This document shows, in pieces, positions 9,154 through 18,844 of a stretch of 64,000 nucleotides of DNA (positions are counted from its first letter, which is position 1; each line of letters opens with the position of its first letter). The translations under genes and the position numbers were made by a program. This DNA is from an uncultured Eubacteriales bacterium (GTDB lineage Bacteria; Bacillota; Clostridia; Peptostreptococcales; Anaerovoracaceae): positions 62,001-126,000 of the forward strand of contig CACYFZ010000002.1 of assembly GCA_902773835.1 (NCBI GenBank), in the 5' to 3' direction. The notes beneath the pieces are model-generated. The model worked only from the letters and a program-made list of their open reading frames with translations. It had not been told where the DNA came from and made no database searches.

Positions 9154-12100
9154 ATGAAGAATCCCATTAAAACGATAAAAAGAAGAATAAAGTATTATAA
9201 AGGCCCTGACCGCAAATACCGCGGCTACTGGTATTCGTGTCCTGTAAACGAAAAAAGTATAATGGTAGAGTCGGGCAGGGGTGAGACGGTAAACGGTAAT
9301 ATGTTTGCCATTCTCAGAGAACTCAGAATGGCACCTGAATGGAAAGAATATCAGGTGTTTTTCGTTGTGACGGATAAGACCGAAAAAGACGTCGGAGAAA
9401 AAATAAGATTCTACGGCATAGAAGGGGTTCATTTGGTAAAACGCATGAGCGATGAATATCTTCGCTTGCTGGCATCATGCAAATATTTTTTCAGTGATAA
9501 TACGTATCCTGATCTGTTCTGCAAGAAGCCCGACCAGGTTCTGGCCAACACCTGGCACGGAACACCTCTTAAGCATATGGGAAGAGCCAATATCGAAGGA
9601 GCCAGGGGAATCGGAAATGTTCAAAGAAACTACTTCATGGCAGACTATTCTCTCTTCCCGAATGAGTTCACCCGCGACGTCTTCTTGGATGACTACATGC
9701 TGAGATATGAGTTCAGCGGCGATCTGATCATGCTGGACTATCCGAGAAATGATGCCTTGTTCGATGAGAGTATGAGAACAAAGGTCAGACGTGACCAGGA
9801 TATTGAAAATAAAAAAGTATATGCCTATATGCCTACCTGGCGCGGAGGAGATGCTAAAAATGTCAGCACGGAAGCCCAGCTGGACATAGTCTCGTCTTAT
9901 CTGGAAGAGATTGATTCAAAACTCAGTGATGATCAAATATTCTATGTCAATATGCATCCGTTCGTGGCCAGCAAACTGACATATGATTCATACAAACATA
10001 TACGGGAATTTCCGAAAGAGTACGAGACATACGACTTCCTGGGTGCAACGGATGCCCTTGTTACCGACTATTCCAGCGTCATGTTTGACTACGCCGGTGC
10101 AAATCGAAAAATTGCTCTTTTCACATATGACTTGGAAGAATACATTCGTGACCGCGGCATGTATATTGAAGTTAAAGATTTGCCGTTTGATATATGCAGA
10201 ACGGTTGATGAATTGATGGCATCCCTTTCCGATGATAAGGAGACGGATTATTCATCTTTCATAGAGGAGTATTGCAAATACAGAGAAGACGGTAAAACTT
10301 GTACCAAAGCATTTTTAAACCTTGTTATTAACAATAAGCGTGATGATTATCTCAAACTTGAAAAGCCAAAGAGAGATGATAACAAGCCGATACATGTAGT
10401 CGGCGTCCCTAATCTGAACAACGGACTTTCAGATGAACTCAGAAAAACCATTGAAAAGAGAACAGAAGAAGGGCGTCATGTTATGGTGGCTTTTGAAGGA
10501 GGCATCAAAGAGACTTATATCGAAGCCTTCAAAGAACTCGATAAATACAAAGATGTCGAGTATTATTCTCTGATCGGAGGAACGAGGACCGAGGACAATC
10601 CGAGAGAAGTGAGAAGAGTTCTTCCGGGCTGGCGCATTGACAGCTATAACACAATAGGAAATATGAGGAAGGCCAATTTCGGACTTCTTCACGGTCTGAT
10701 GCCTGTAAGGACATATTCGATAAATGACAGGGGAGAGAGTGTCGAAATCAGCTTCAAACAGAAGAAACTCTCGTATCTCGATCATGCGTATGTCTGCGAC
10801 ACAGATTATCCTCTTGAGAGAAACGGAGACGCATATAAGCTTGAGATTCCTAAGGAAGATCTCAGCGGATATAAATATAAGAATCAGATAGGCCTGATAG
10901 ATTCATTCGGCTCTGAGCACAGAATAATTGCCGGAAGACGCCTTGATAAGATTCGCAGGATTATATATACAAAGCTGATAAATCTCGACTTGAGCAAGGG
11001 AAAGATGGCCTGCTATCTGCAGGAGTTTAAATCGGGAACGGCACTTCTTGTACGCGATGCTAATTATACCGACAGCATAGGGCAACAGATTGTAATAGGT
11101 GCTGCATATGTACTTGCAAAGATCAGCGGAAAGAAAAACAGAATCCTTCTGTTTGAAAAGAACTCCGAACGCTATGAAGAGTCTGCATCGGTGCTTTATG
11201 AAAAACTGCAGGACAGAGGATATAAGAATGCATATTATGTTCTGAATAAAAATGTTCCGGCTTGGAAGGATGTTCCGCCAAAGTACAGGAAGAATCTGCT
11301 GCCGAAATACTCATTCAGGCATTACTACAATTTGTTCAAGGCCGGAACCATAATGGCCACTGAGACCGTTACCCATGTGGCGGATTTAAGGCCGATAAGT
11401 CCTTTCCTGAAGTATTGGTATAAGAATTCGGGGTTCAATTATGTATTCCTGCAGCACGGAGTCATGTATATGATATCCCTCGATTCGGAATCTAGAAACT
11501 TCTTTAAGTTCATAGAACGTCCGGGATATGTTAATCGTATAGTAGTGTCTTCAAAACTCGAAGCAGAACACTTCGTCTACAGGGGGGACTTTGCTCCTGA
11601 GGAATTGTATATTTGCGGACTGCTGAAGTTTGATTATGCTAAACGGGAAGATGTTCATGATCGCATAGTAATTATGCCTACATGGAGACCGTGGGAGGCT
11701 GTTCTTGCTTCCGAGAACTTCAGAGAGACAACTTACTATAAGTTTGTGGAGAAGATATATAATGCTGTTCCGGATGAACATAAGGATAAGGTCATAGTGC
11801 TTCCGCATCCGCTTATTAAAAAGTATGCGATTGCCGCGTATGAAAACATGGCGGATACAGATGATAATGAGATAGTAAGACTGATGCTACCTGAGAATAC
11901 TCATGAAGAGGTGCTGAGAAAAACAGACACCCTGATCACTGATTACTCATCAATTGCATATGACGCTTTCTACCGCGGAGCCAATGTGATTTTTGACTGG
12001 GAGGAAAAGGACTTCACGGTTTCTCAGTACGGAACGACTGCGAGGTTGATGCTTACAGAGGACCTTGCATTCGGAAAAGTGTGCTATAACGCGAAAGAAC

Positions 12101-12240
12101 TGAAGTCAGCGATAGAATCAACATACGGAAAACCTCATAGTGAAGATGAGGAGAAAAGATTCAGTAAAATAGTGGAATTCCATGACGGAAAGAATACTGA
12201 ACGCTTTATAGAGATGGTGAAAAAGGACGGACTCCTTTAG
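9154..12240 (+). CDS. two-module CDP-glycerol glycerophosphotransferase-like polymerase
   Basis: A 1028-residue TagB/TagF-family protein, roughly twice the usual single-module length. The N-terminal module has the family's nucleotide-binding region NTWHGTPLKHMGR (near residue 130) and LVTDYSSVMFDYA (near 305). The C-terminal module repeats both elements as FLQHGVMYM (near 765) and LITDYSSIAYDAFYRG (near 925). A region of about 250 residues between them has no motif I recognise. The family transfers glycerol-phosphate or ribitol-phosphate from CDP-alditols, so one polypeptide may alternate two transfers, as in two-domain TarL/TarK-type or capsule polymerases. It lies between the exporter and a large membrane protein; the start is only weakly supported by a ribosome binding site, so translational coupling is possible. 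Confidence 0.82.
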   Translation: MKNPIKTIKRRIKYYKGPDRKYRGYWYSCPVNEKSIMVESGRGETVNGNMFAILRELRMAPEWKEYQVFFVVTDKTEKDVGEKIRFYGIEGVHLVKRMSDEYLRLLASCKYFFSDNTYPDLFCKKPDQVLANTWHGTPLKHMGRANIEGARGIGNVQRNYFMADYSLFPNEFTRDVFLDDYMLRYEFSGDLIMLDYPRNDALFDESMRTKVRRDQDIENKKVYAYMPTWRGGDAKNVSTEAQLDIVSSYLEEIDSKLSDDQIFYVNMHPFVASKLTYDSYKHIREFPKEYETYDFLGATDALVTDYSSVMFDYAGANRKIALFTYDLEEYIRDRGMYIEVKDLPFDICRTVDELMASLSDDKETDYSSFIEEYCKYREDGKTCTKAFLNLVINNKRDDYLKLEKPKRDDNKPIHVVGVPNLNNGLSDELRKTIEKRTEEGRHVMVAFEGGIKETYIEAFKELDKYKDVEYYSLIGGTRTEDNPREVRRVLPGWRIDSYNTIGNMRKANFGLLHGLMPVRTYSINDRGESVEISFKQKKLSYLDHAYVCDTDYPLERNGDAYKLEIPKEDLSGYKYKNQIGLIDSFGSEHRIIAGRRLDKIRRIIYTKLINLDLSKGKMACYLQEFKSGTALLVRDANYTDSIGQQIVIGAAYVLAKISGKKNRILLFEKNSERYEESASVLYEKLQDRGYKNAYYVLNKNVPAWKDVPPKYRKNLLPKYSFRHYYNLFKAGTIMATETVTHVADLRPISPFLKYWYKNSGFNYVFLQHGVMYMISLDSESRNFFKFIERPGYVNRIVVSSKLEAEHFVYRGDFAPEELYICGLLKFDYAKREDVHDRIVIMPTWRPWEAVLASENFRETTYYKFVEKIYNAVPDEHKDKVIVLPHPLIKKYAIAAYENMADTDDNEIVRLMLPENTHEEVLRKTDTLITDYSSIAYDAFYRGANVIFDWEEKDFTVSQYGTTARLMLTEDLAFGKVCYNAKELKSAIESTYGKPHSEDEEKRFSKIVEFHDGKNTERFIEMVKKDGLL

Positions 12241-12247
12241 GAGAATT

Positions 12248-14368
12248 ATGAAGAAGAAACTACCGAGAAATCTTTCAATAAATAACGTATTTGCGGGATT
12301 AGCATGCATTGCCGCACTGATAATGCTTTTCATCGGTGTGACGGTTTATGGTGCGCCGATAGGCAGCCTGGTCATATTGGCGATCTTCTTTGTTGTCTAT
12401 GTCCAGATTCCGGGACTTCTGATTGTAAGAAGAATGGGGCTTGATAAAGGTCACATTTCAACAGCACTCGCACTCGGGATATTTGCGGGATGGGCTTATG
12501 AACTCGCCGTATATTTCCTGGCAGATTTTCTGCGCATGGACGTGATATTAATAATCATGGGGCCTATAGCGACGGCAACTTATCTTTATTATTCGTTTTT
12601 CAGAGGGGAGAAAGACAGACTTCTCTGCAAGAGATTTAAGCTCAGCAAGGTATCTCCTGCCTTCTGGATTTTTATTATACTTACGCTTTTTTATTGCATC
12701 GTAAATACTCAGTACATATATATGGCGCCGGAGATCAGCGACTTCACTTATATGAATCCGGATAAGGCGTATCATATGGGACTGATTAATTCTTTGTCTC
12801 ATGACTACCCTCTTATGAGCCCTTGGATTTCCGGCGTAGAGATTAACTATCACGTGTTCAGCGAAATGCTCTTATCCATACCGGTAAAACTATTCGGGGT
12901 CGAAGCCGATGACGTAACAATGTCGTTCGGGCCTTTCCTGACCACATACACTTTCGGTCTTTCGTATTACAGCTTCTTTAAAGAAATGTCCTCTAAGCCG
13001 AAGAGAGCAGGAATATATTCACTGCTGGTAATTCTGGCCAATATTTACATTACGAAATATCCGAACACATCGGTAGCGTTTAAGTTTATTCTGATAAATG
13101 ATAATTCATCCGGCTACGGAATGGCTGCCTGCCTGATGACAATTGTTCTTATAGGCAAGTGGTATGGCGCGTTTATTGAAAAGAAGCCGGGCAACATACC
13201 GCTTCTCATTCTCGTTACCGCGTTTGTAATGCTTACGACAGGAATAAAAGGGCCGATGGGAGCCGTAACAATTGCTGCTCTTTGGGGTACTGCAGTGCTC
13301 GGAATAATTCTCAGGAAGATTTCGCCTAAGGTATTGCTTCCTATGATGGTCATTACCGCAGGCTTTATTTTGATATATATGGTGGTTCTCGGATCTAAGG
13401 GACAGAGCAACGGTTCGGGCAACTCTATAATAGATTTTGCGAACATCACGAACATAGCCTATTGGAAGAAGCCGCTGATCGCATTGCTTAAATCGCTCGG
13501 TATTCCGACGATTATAAGGTTGCCGATAATACTCGGCGTATTCATGTTGTTCTTCCTGTCGATATTCTTCCTTCCGTTCTGTATCGGATATATCAGGGAA
13601 TTGATACTTGTTTTGACGGGACGCAAGGAATACAGAATCGAAAAGGTACTGGTGTATGCGGAATTTGCAGTCGGATTCATTCTGATGTTCTTACTTAACT
13701 ACAGCGGACACAGCCAGATTTATTTCGGCCTGACTTCTGCATTTTTAGCACCGATGATAGCATTTTGGTTCATGGAGGACATGGAGGACCTGGAGCCGAA
13801 ATCTCAGGCAGCAGAGTATGCTCTTATGGCGTGCCTGAGTGTGATGTGTGTAAGCTTGGCACTCACGACATGTTCCCTTTTGGAGTACTTTGACACAAGA
13901 ATTGATAAAGCTGTAGAAAGCAGCAATCCTAAGGCCACATCAGATAAATATCTGAACATCAGCAAAGCGGAGTACGAAGCCATGGAATGGCTTGAGGCTA
14001 ACACCGAAGAAGATGCCCTTGTTGCCATCGACCGCTATTACAGCGTTGATCCTAAGAAGTATTCGTATCAGAATCGCTGGGATAATCGATTCTTCCTTTA
14101 TCCTGTTTACTCCAACAGATTCAACTATATTGCGGGTTCCGGATACAATATGAAAGCGGCCGAGTGGCCTAAGAGAAAAGAGATGATAGAGACAAACGAA
14201 AAGCTCTATGACGCAGATAATGCCGAAAGAGGCGAACTGGCCAGAGAGCTTGATATCGATTATGTAGTTGTATCCAAGCGCTTCACGAAGCCCGTGGATT
14301 TAAGCAGTGATGATTACGAACTCTGCTTCAGCAATGAAGAAGTTGATATTTATAAAGTAGCATCGTAA
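12248..14368 (+). CDS. large polytopic membrane protein, GT-C glycosyltransferase-like
   Basis: A 706-residue protein with about 12-14 transmembrane helices and an extracellular C-terminal domain of about 130 residues (from the stretch AMEWLEANTEEDALVAID). The first large loop contains DKAYHMGLINSLSHDYPL and then GVEINYHVFSE. An Asp-x-x-x-His pair in that position followed by a Tyr-His pair is typical of GT-C fold enzymes that use lipid-phosphate-linked sugars. It would glycosylate the polymer on the outer face. AGGAG is seven bases before the ATG, and the gene follows the polymerase by seven bases. Its last 19 bases overlap the convergent deacetylase gene. The sugar and acceptor cannot be read from the sequence. 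Confidence 0.7.
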   Translation: MKKKLPRNLSINNVFAGLACIAALIMLFIGVTVYGAPIGSLVILAIFFVVYVQIPGLLIVRRMGLDKGHISTALALGIFAGWAYELAVYFLADFLRMDVILIIMGPIATATYLYYSFFRGEKDRLLCKRFKLSKVSPAFWIFIILTLFYCIVNTQYIYMAPEISDFTYMNPDKAYHMGLINSLSHDYPLMSPWISGVEINYHVFSEMLLSIPVKLFGVEADDVTMSFGPFLTTYTFGLSYYSFFKEMSSKPKRAGIYSLLVILANIYITKYPNTSVAFKFILINDNSSGYGMAACLMTIVLIGKWYGAFIEKKPGNIPLLILVTAFVMLTTGIKGPMGAVTIAALWGTAVLGIILRKISPKVLLPMMVITAGFILIYMVVLGSKGQSNGSGNSIIDFANITNIAYWKKPLIALLKSLGIPTIIRLPIILGVFMLFFLSIFFLPFCIGYIRELILVLTGRKEYRIEKVLVYAEFAVGFILMFLLNYSGHSQIYFGLTSAFLAPMIAFWFMEDMEDLEPKSQAAEYALMACLSVMCVSLALTTCSLLEYFDTRIDKAVESSNPKATSDKYLNISKAEYEAMEWLEANTEEDALVAIDRYYSVDPKKYSYQNRWDNRFFLYPVYSNRFNYIAGSGYNMKAAEWPKRKEMIETNEKLYDADNAERGELARELDIDYVVVSKRFTKPVDLSSDDYELCFSNEEVDIYKVAS

Positions 14369-15201
14369 TCGGAATCTTTTCCTTTAACGATCTTCTTGAA
14401 CTCTCTCATGCTTATACCGCCGCCGATCTTGATTCTGTTGACGGCATAAGTGTCATCTGACGGCAGAGCATAATAGAACGGATCATAGGCGAAAGCCATT
14501 TTATAACCACTGTCTTTAAGAGCCTTTTGCATTGTCTCGCTGTATGTGCCCCAAGGGTAGGCGAGGTAAGTGCAAGCAAAAGGCTCCATTTTTTTGCAGT
14601 CTTCCATTATCTGCTCATATGAAAATACCTCGGCAGGTTTTTCCCCGTCATCGGTTTTGTCGTGCATTATGAATGTGTGACTTTGGATTTCGAATTTCGG
14701 ATAATCCTTACGAATCTCTTCGATCTTATCCATTCCCATATAGTGGTCCTGAACATTATCATTGTAATCGAACTCGTCGGTCGTCTCACCTATATGTCTT
14801 CCGATGCAGAATACCGTTGCAGCCTGGTCATATTTCTTCAGGATAGGATATACGAGATAATACATGCTGTAATATCCGTCATCGAAAGTAATAAGAACAG
14901 ATTTTTTAGGAAGCTCCTTCATGCCTGCATGCCACTGATAGAACTCATCCAGTGTAAGAGTCTTATATCCGTGGTCACTGAGCCACTTCATCTGTTTCTC
15001 GAATTTAGCTTCGTCGATTTCCAAACCGCTGTTTCTCTCGCTGCCGGCAGGTATCAGCTTATGATATGCCAACACCGGAATCTTCTCCGCATTTCCTCTG
15101 CTCTCGCAAGAAGTCATAATAACAGGCAGCAAAACGGTGACCATGCATAACATAATCAAAGCAATAATCTTATTTCTCTTTGAAACGAGTCTTCGGAACA
15201 T
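14350..15201 (-). CDS. polysaccharide deacetylase lipoprotein (NodB domain)
   Basis: A 283-residue lipoprotein. Residues 1-31 form a type II signal with lipobox MTSC, so the mature protein is lipid-anchored outside the membrane. The NodB domain follows: VLAYHKL, then LITFDDGY (catalytic Asp and metal Asp), then SHTFIMHD supplying metal histidines, and TYLAYPWGTYS as the substrate-groove motif. The family removes N-acetyl groups (or O-acetyl groups) from surface glycans or peptidoglycan. Its 3-prime end overlaps the convergent gene at 12248 by 19 bases, and there is no terminator between them. It follows the PLP protein at 15217 by 15 bases on the same strand. GGGAGAG precedes the start. Confidence 0.85.
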   Translation of the reverse strand: MFRRLVSKRNKIIALIMLCMVTVLLPVIMTSCESRGNAEKIPVLAYHKLIPAGSERNSGLEIDEAKFEKQMKWLSDHGYKTLTLDEFYQWHAGMKELPKKSVLITFDDGYYSMYYLVYPILKKYDQAATVFCIGRHIGETTDEFDYNDNVQDHYMGMDKIEEIRKDYPKFEIQSHTFIMHDKTDDGEKPAEVFSYEQIMEDCKKMEPFACTYLAYPWGTYSETMQKALKDSGYKMAFAYDPFYYALPSDDTYAVNRIKIGGGISMREFKKIVKGKDSDYDATL

Positions 15202-15216
15202 TTTATACAGCTCTCC

Positions 15217-16191
15217 CTATTTGTAATTCCGGATGGCATCAGCCATAATCTTTAAGTCTTCCTCCGAATATCTCTGATCAATCGGAAGTGACAGAATGTT
15301 GGCAGACCATTGGTGCTCAAGACTATCCTCCGGCATTTCCTCTATGAGGAACTTCCAAAGGGTTGGTATAAATATGTTGTTTTCCGCCAGGTATTTCCTT
15401 ACCGCAACTCCGTCCTTATGGAAGAAAGGATATGCGAACGGACACTCAGGTGTGCGTCTGTTAAACGGATTGTCATTCGGAAGAAGATTGCTCAGAACCT
15501 CATAGTTCTCACATCTTTTTTTCTTAACCGACTCATAGTCAATGGCGCGAAGCATGTTCTGAGTAAACTTTGACATCTTACGCGGAATCTCTGTGCTGAA
15601 TGTTTCATTTGCAGCCAGCATCTCACTGTAATGCTCTCTGGCCGTATCTTCCATTCTTCCAACCAGATACCTGACTCTGTCCTGAGATTTATCCGCAGGC
15701 AAGCTGTCGTAATTGGTGTTTCCCGGTGTCGCTACATAGGCACCGTCGGGAAGTCCGAAGAATTTTCTTGCAGAGTAAAGCGTGTGAACACCCTCTACCG
15801 GAGCATCATAAAAAGCCTGTGCATTATCCACGATAATATTCGGATATGTTTTTTTATAATTTTTTATCTCGTCAGAACTGAGCTGCCCGTAAAAATTTAC
15901 GAGATAGAGGATGTCATTTCCTCCGGGTTCTCCGCACTTATCGAAGAGTGGCGTCAAATTCTCATCCAGCCCGTATGAAACGAGTTCAAAGCCTGCATCA
16001 AGCGCGCTCTTATTGACTGAATCACATATGAACTTAGGGAGAAAAACCCTCTCGTGTTCTATGTTCTGCAGCAGCCATACAAAAGAGGTTCTGCCGAGGT
16101 TAAGTCTGTATAAATCGTTAAAGTATTCTTTCCCGAGAAATGTTTCCATTTCCAGATAACCGCCGATTTCTTTATTTCTGATTTCGCTCAT
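15217..16191 (-). CDS. DegT/DnrJ/EryC1-like PLP-dependent protein
   Basis: A 324-residue protein with the aspartate-aminotransferase fold of the DegT family. LPKFICDSVNKSALDAG resembles the cofactor-site entry region, VDNAQAFYDAP supplies the Asp that pairs with the pyridine nitrogen, and SARKFFGLPDGAY holds the likely Schiff-base lysine in SARKFFG. It is shorter than sugar aminotransferases of the WecE kind (about 375) and diverges from the WecE-like protein at 41392, so the substrate may not be a nucleotide sugar. AAAGGAG lies seven to eight bases upstream of the ATG. It forms a two-gene minus-strand unit with the deacetylase, divergent from the glycosyltransferase at 16333. Confidence 0.65.
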   Translation of the reverse strand: MSEIRNKEIGGYLEMETFLGKEYFNDLYRLNLGRTSFVWLLQNIEHERVFLPKFICDSVNKSALDAGFELVSYGLDENLTPLFDKCGEPGGNDILYLVNFYGQLSSDEIKNYKKTYPNIIVDNAQAFYDAPVEGVHTLYSARKFFGLPDGAYVATPGNTNYDSLPADKSQDRVRYLVGRMEDTAREHYSEMLAANETFSTEIPRKMSKFTQNMLRAIDYESVKKKRCENYEVLSNLLPNDNPFNRRTPECPFAYPFFHKDGVAVRKYLAENNIFIPTLWKFLIEEMPEDSLEHQWSANILSLPIDQRYSEEDLKIMADAIRNYK

Positions 16192-16263
16192 AAAGCGCTC
16201 CTTTAAGGATAATTGTTAAGCATATTATTCTTTCTCAATCCATACTATCCACCCCGCCAATTA

Positions 16264-16292
16264 TTGTCAAGGCGGTATGTCTGCGGTATACT
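16264..16292 (+). promoter_or_regulatory. sigma-A-type promoter for the GT2/ATP-grasp/SMR operon
   Basis: TTGTCA at 16264-16269 and TATACT at 16287-16292, separated by 17 bases, 40 bases before the ATG of the glycosyltransferase and followed by an AGGAGACG ribosome binding site. Confidence 0.75.
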
Positions 16293-16332
16293 AATATGAA
16301 GTGTTTTTAAAGAAAAGGAGACGTATTTCGCA

Positions 16333-17274
16333 ATGCTTATTTCAATCGTTATACCATGTTACTACTCCGAAAAATCCATAGGCCAGGTTGTGGATATGGT
16401 ATCGGATGAATTTGATAAAAACGAAGGCTATGAGTGCGAATTCGTTTTGGTAAATGACGGATCTACGGATGGGACTTTTAATGAGATCGCCAGACTGAGT
16501 GAAGAAAGATCCAATGTCAAAGGTGTTAATCTGATGCGCAACTTCGGACAGCATAATGCTCTTATGGCGGCGCTTCAGTATACAGACGGTGATTACATTC
16601 TCGGAATGGACGACGACCTTCAGACACATCCGTCACAGATTTTCAAATTGATACACAAGATAGAAGAGGGCTACGATCTTGTTTACGGCGTATATCCTAA
16701 ACAAAAGAACGGGCCGATAAAGAATCTCACAAGTAAGATTAATAAAAAGACTTCAAGGGTGATGCTAAGCAGACCTAAAGAAGTTGAGTCCAGCAACTTC
16801 TGGATTATTACCAGAGGTGTAAGAGACGAGGTCATAAAGTTTGATACTTTCAACCCTTATGTAGACGCCATCTTCTACAGGGTCACCAATAATATAGGAA
16901 TGGTGCCTGTAGAACACTTTAAAAGAGCCTACGGTCAGTCCGGATATACTTTTAAAAGATTACTCAGACTCTGGCTCGCATACTGGAACTTCTCAGTCGT
17001 GCCTCTCAGGATGTCGTTCTTCTTCGGAACTTTTTCATTCTTACTGGGCATATTCTTTATCATAGTACTGATAATTAACAAGATTATGTCACCGGGCATG
17101 CCTGTAGGTTGGTCTTCGACCATGTGCGTATTGGCGCTCCTATTCGGTATAGTTCTCATGGTGCTCGGAGTAGTGGGAGAGTATCTCGGAAAAATCATTC
17201 TGATACTAAATAAAACGCCGCAGTTCGTAATCAGAGAGACTGTGGGAATAGATAAAAAAGGGACGGATAAATGA
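16333..17274 (+). CDS. GT2 glycosyltransferase with C-terminal membrane helices (ArnC/GtrB-like), module A
   Basis: A 313-residue family-2 glycosyltransferase of the polyprenyl-phosphate type, which transfers a sugar from a nucleotide donor to undecaprenyl phosphate on the cytoplasmic face. VNDGSTDG and MDDDLQTHPSQ are the nucleotide- and metal-binding elements, GQSGYTF with LRLWLAYW is the amphipathic part near the membrane, and two hydrophobic helices lie at about 230-255 and 262-290. It is strikingly similar over its whole length to the 313-residue protein at 47741 and less so to the one at 23043. The stop overlaps the following ATP-grasp start (ATGA). The sugar is unknown. Confidence 0.85.
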   Translation: MLISIVIPCYYSEKSIGQVVDMVSDEFDKNEGYECEFVLVNDGSTDGTFNEIARLSEERSNVKGVNLMRNFGQHNALMAALQYTDGDYILGMDDDLQTHPSQIFKLIHKIEEGYDLVYGVYPKQKNGPIKNLTSKINKKTSRVMLSRPKEVESSNFWIITRGVRDEVIKFDTFNPYVDAIFYRVTNNIGMVPVEHFKRAYGQSGYTFKRLLRLWLAYWNFSVVPLRMSFFFGTFSFLLGIFFIIVLIINKIMSPGMPVGWSSTMCVLALLFGIVLMVLGVVGEYLGKIILILNKTPQFVIRETVGIDKKGTDK

Positions 17275-18482
17275 AAAAACTCATGATACTCGGTGCCAGC
17301 ATATACCAGGTGCCGCTCATTAAGACAGCTAAAAGGATGGGTATTTACACTATCGTGGCCAGCGTTAAGGGTAATTATCCGGGTTTTGATATAGCCGATA
17401 AAGTCTGCTACATCAATACCATCGACAAAGAGGCCATTCTGGAAGTGTGCAGAGAAGAACAGATAGACGGAATCTGCACATCCGGTACTGATGTAGCTGT
17501 TGCGACCATAGGTTATGTAAATGAGGCCATGGGACTGGCAGGCGTTTCCGAAGATGCGGCATTCAAGGCATGCGATAAAAGCGCAATGAAAGAGGCCTTC
17601 AAAGCAGGCGGAGTGGACGCATCTGAGTTTATTAAGGTTCATTCGCTTGACGAGGCATATGATGCTGCGGATAAGATAGGATATCCTGTCGTAGTAAAAT
17701 GCGTGGACAGTTCCGGCAGCCGCGGGATTAATGTGGTTGAGACAAAAGACGGTATCGAAGAAGCATATAACGAATCCGTAAAGTATTCTCATAAGGACTA
17801 TGTCCTGGTAGAGGAAATGCTGCACGGAAACGAAATAGGCGTAGACGGCATGGTGCAGGACGGAGAGATAATCCTTATAGCACCGCATGAAAAATATACA
17901 TATAAACACGGCGGAGCCACTATTCCTGCAGGACATTCATTCCCGTACTACTGCAATGACGCGGTAAGCAAAGAAATAGATAAACAAATTACGCTTGCCG
18001 TCAAATCGCTCGGACTTGATAATTGTGCATTTAACTCCGATGTGTTTATAGACGGAGAGAATGTGCATATTATCGAAATGGGAGGAAGAGCAGGCGCCAC
18101 GGGCATTCCTGAACTCATTTCCATATATTACGGATTCGATTTCTACGAGAAGATGATTGAAAACGCCTTCGGACAGAAGGTGGATCTTTCCGGCAGCGGA
18201 GTCCTCACCCCATGCATGTCCAAGCTTCTCATGAGCCCGGTAGACGGAGTTTTGAGTGACATAGATATGAAAAGAATCGAAGAGCTCAGGGCTCAGGGCA
18301 ATGATATAGTGCTCGATTACGGAGTCGGTGACTCTATTGAAAAGATGTATAACGGCACCACCAGAATCGGCCACCTGATTGCTAAGACGGACGACGAGAC
18401 TGAGGTGGACAAGATAATGAGCGAGATATACAAGGCTCTCTATGTGGACGGAAAGCCTATGGAGGAATTATGGTCAAAGTAA
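17271..18482 (+). CDS. ATP-grasp ligase, module A
   Basis: A 403-residue ATP-grasp protein. The N-terminal Rossmann-like part begins MKKLMILGASIYQVPLI. The central ATP-binding part has VVVKCVDSSGSRGINVV (nucleotide-binding lysine and small-residue loop) and VLVEEMLHGNEIGVDGM. The end of the grasp has VHIIEMGGRAGATGIPELI, with metal-binding Glu. Members of this fold join a carboxylate to an amine or other nucleophile through an acyl-phosphate. Its four-base overlap with the GT2 gene and the 13-base overlap with the SMR gene suggest a coupled pathway, possibly adding an amino acid to an amino sugar before or after lipid loading. That function is an inference from context. Confidence 0.8.
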   Translation: MKKLMILGASIYQVPLIKTAKRMGIYTIVASVKGNYPGFDIADKVCYINTIDKEAILEVCREEQIDGICTSGTDVAVATIGYVNEAMGLAGVSEDAAFKACDKSAMKEAFKAGGVDASEFIKVHSLDEAYDAADKIGYPVVVKCVDSSGSRGINVVETKDGIEEAYNESVKYSHKDYVLVEEMLHGNEIGVDGMVQDGEIILIAPHEKYTYKHGGATIPAGHSFPYYCNDAVSKEIDKQITLAVKSLGLDNCAFNSDVFIDGENVHIIEMGGRAGATGIPELISIYYGFDFYEKMIENAFGQKVDLSGSGVLTPCMSKLLMSPVDGVLSDIDMKRIEELRAQGNDIVLDYGVGDSIEKMYNGTTRIGHLIAKTDDETEVDKIMSEIYKALYVDGKPMEELWSK

Positions 18483-18844
18483 AAGACTATTTCTTGCTTC
18501 ACATTTGTATAATAGTCTTTTCGCTTACCAGCGTTTTCTCAAAAGCAGCGGCGAACAGATATAACGAAGGCGGCATTTATGACTTCAAATTATATCTATT
18601 CGCTTTTCTGATGCTCGCGGTATGCGCGGTGTATGCGTTCTTTTGGCAGAAGGTAATAAAGAATATAGATCTTCACGTAGCCTATGCCAACAGAAGCGTA
18701 TATCTCATATGGGCGCAGCTGTGGGCGGTTATGATTTTCGGTGAGCACCTCAGCATGAAGAATCTGATAGGGCTGGCAGTAGTTCTCGTAGGTGTAATAG
18801 TTGTTTCACTTAACTCAAGTTACGAGGAGGAAGTCAATGAATAA
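18470..18844 (+). CDS. small four-helix membrane protein, SMR/EamA-like flippase subunit 1, module A
   Basis: A 124-residue protein with four predicted transmembrane helices, matching the small-multidrug-resistance/half-EamA fold of ArnE/ArnF, which flip undecaprenyl-linked aminoarabinose in Gram-negative bacteria. Helix 3-4 contains AYANRSVYLIWAQLWAVMIFGE, split here by a loop, and NLIGLAVVLVGVIVVS; both resemble the conserved last helices of SMR proteins. It overlaps the ATP-grasp gene and the second subunit gene (ATGAATAA), which argues for a heterodimer. The counterpart in module B is at 48701. Substrate is inferred to be the undecaprenyl-linked sugar made by the GT2 protein. Confidence 0.72.
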   Translation: MVKVKDYFLLHICIIVFSLTSVFSKAAANRYNEGGIYDFKLYLFAFLMLAVCAVYAFFWQKVIKNIDLHVAYANRSVYLIWAQLWAVMIFGEHLSMKNLIGLAVVLVGVIVVSLNSSYEEEVNE

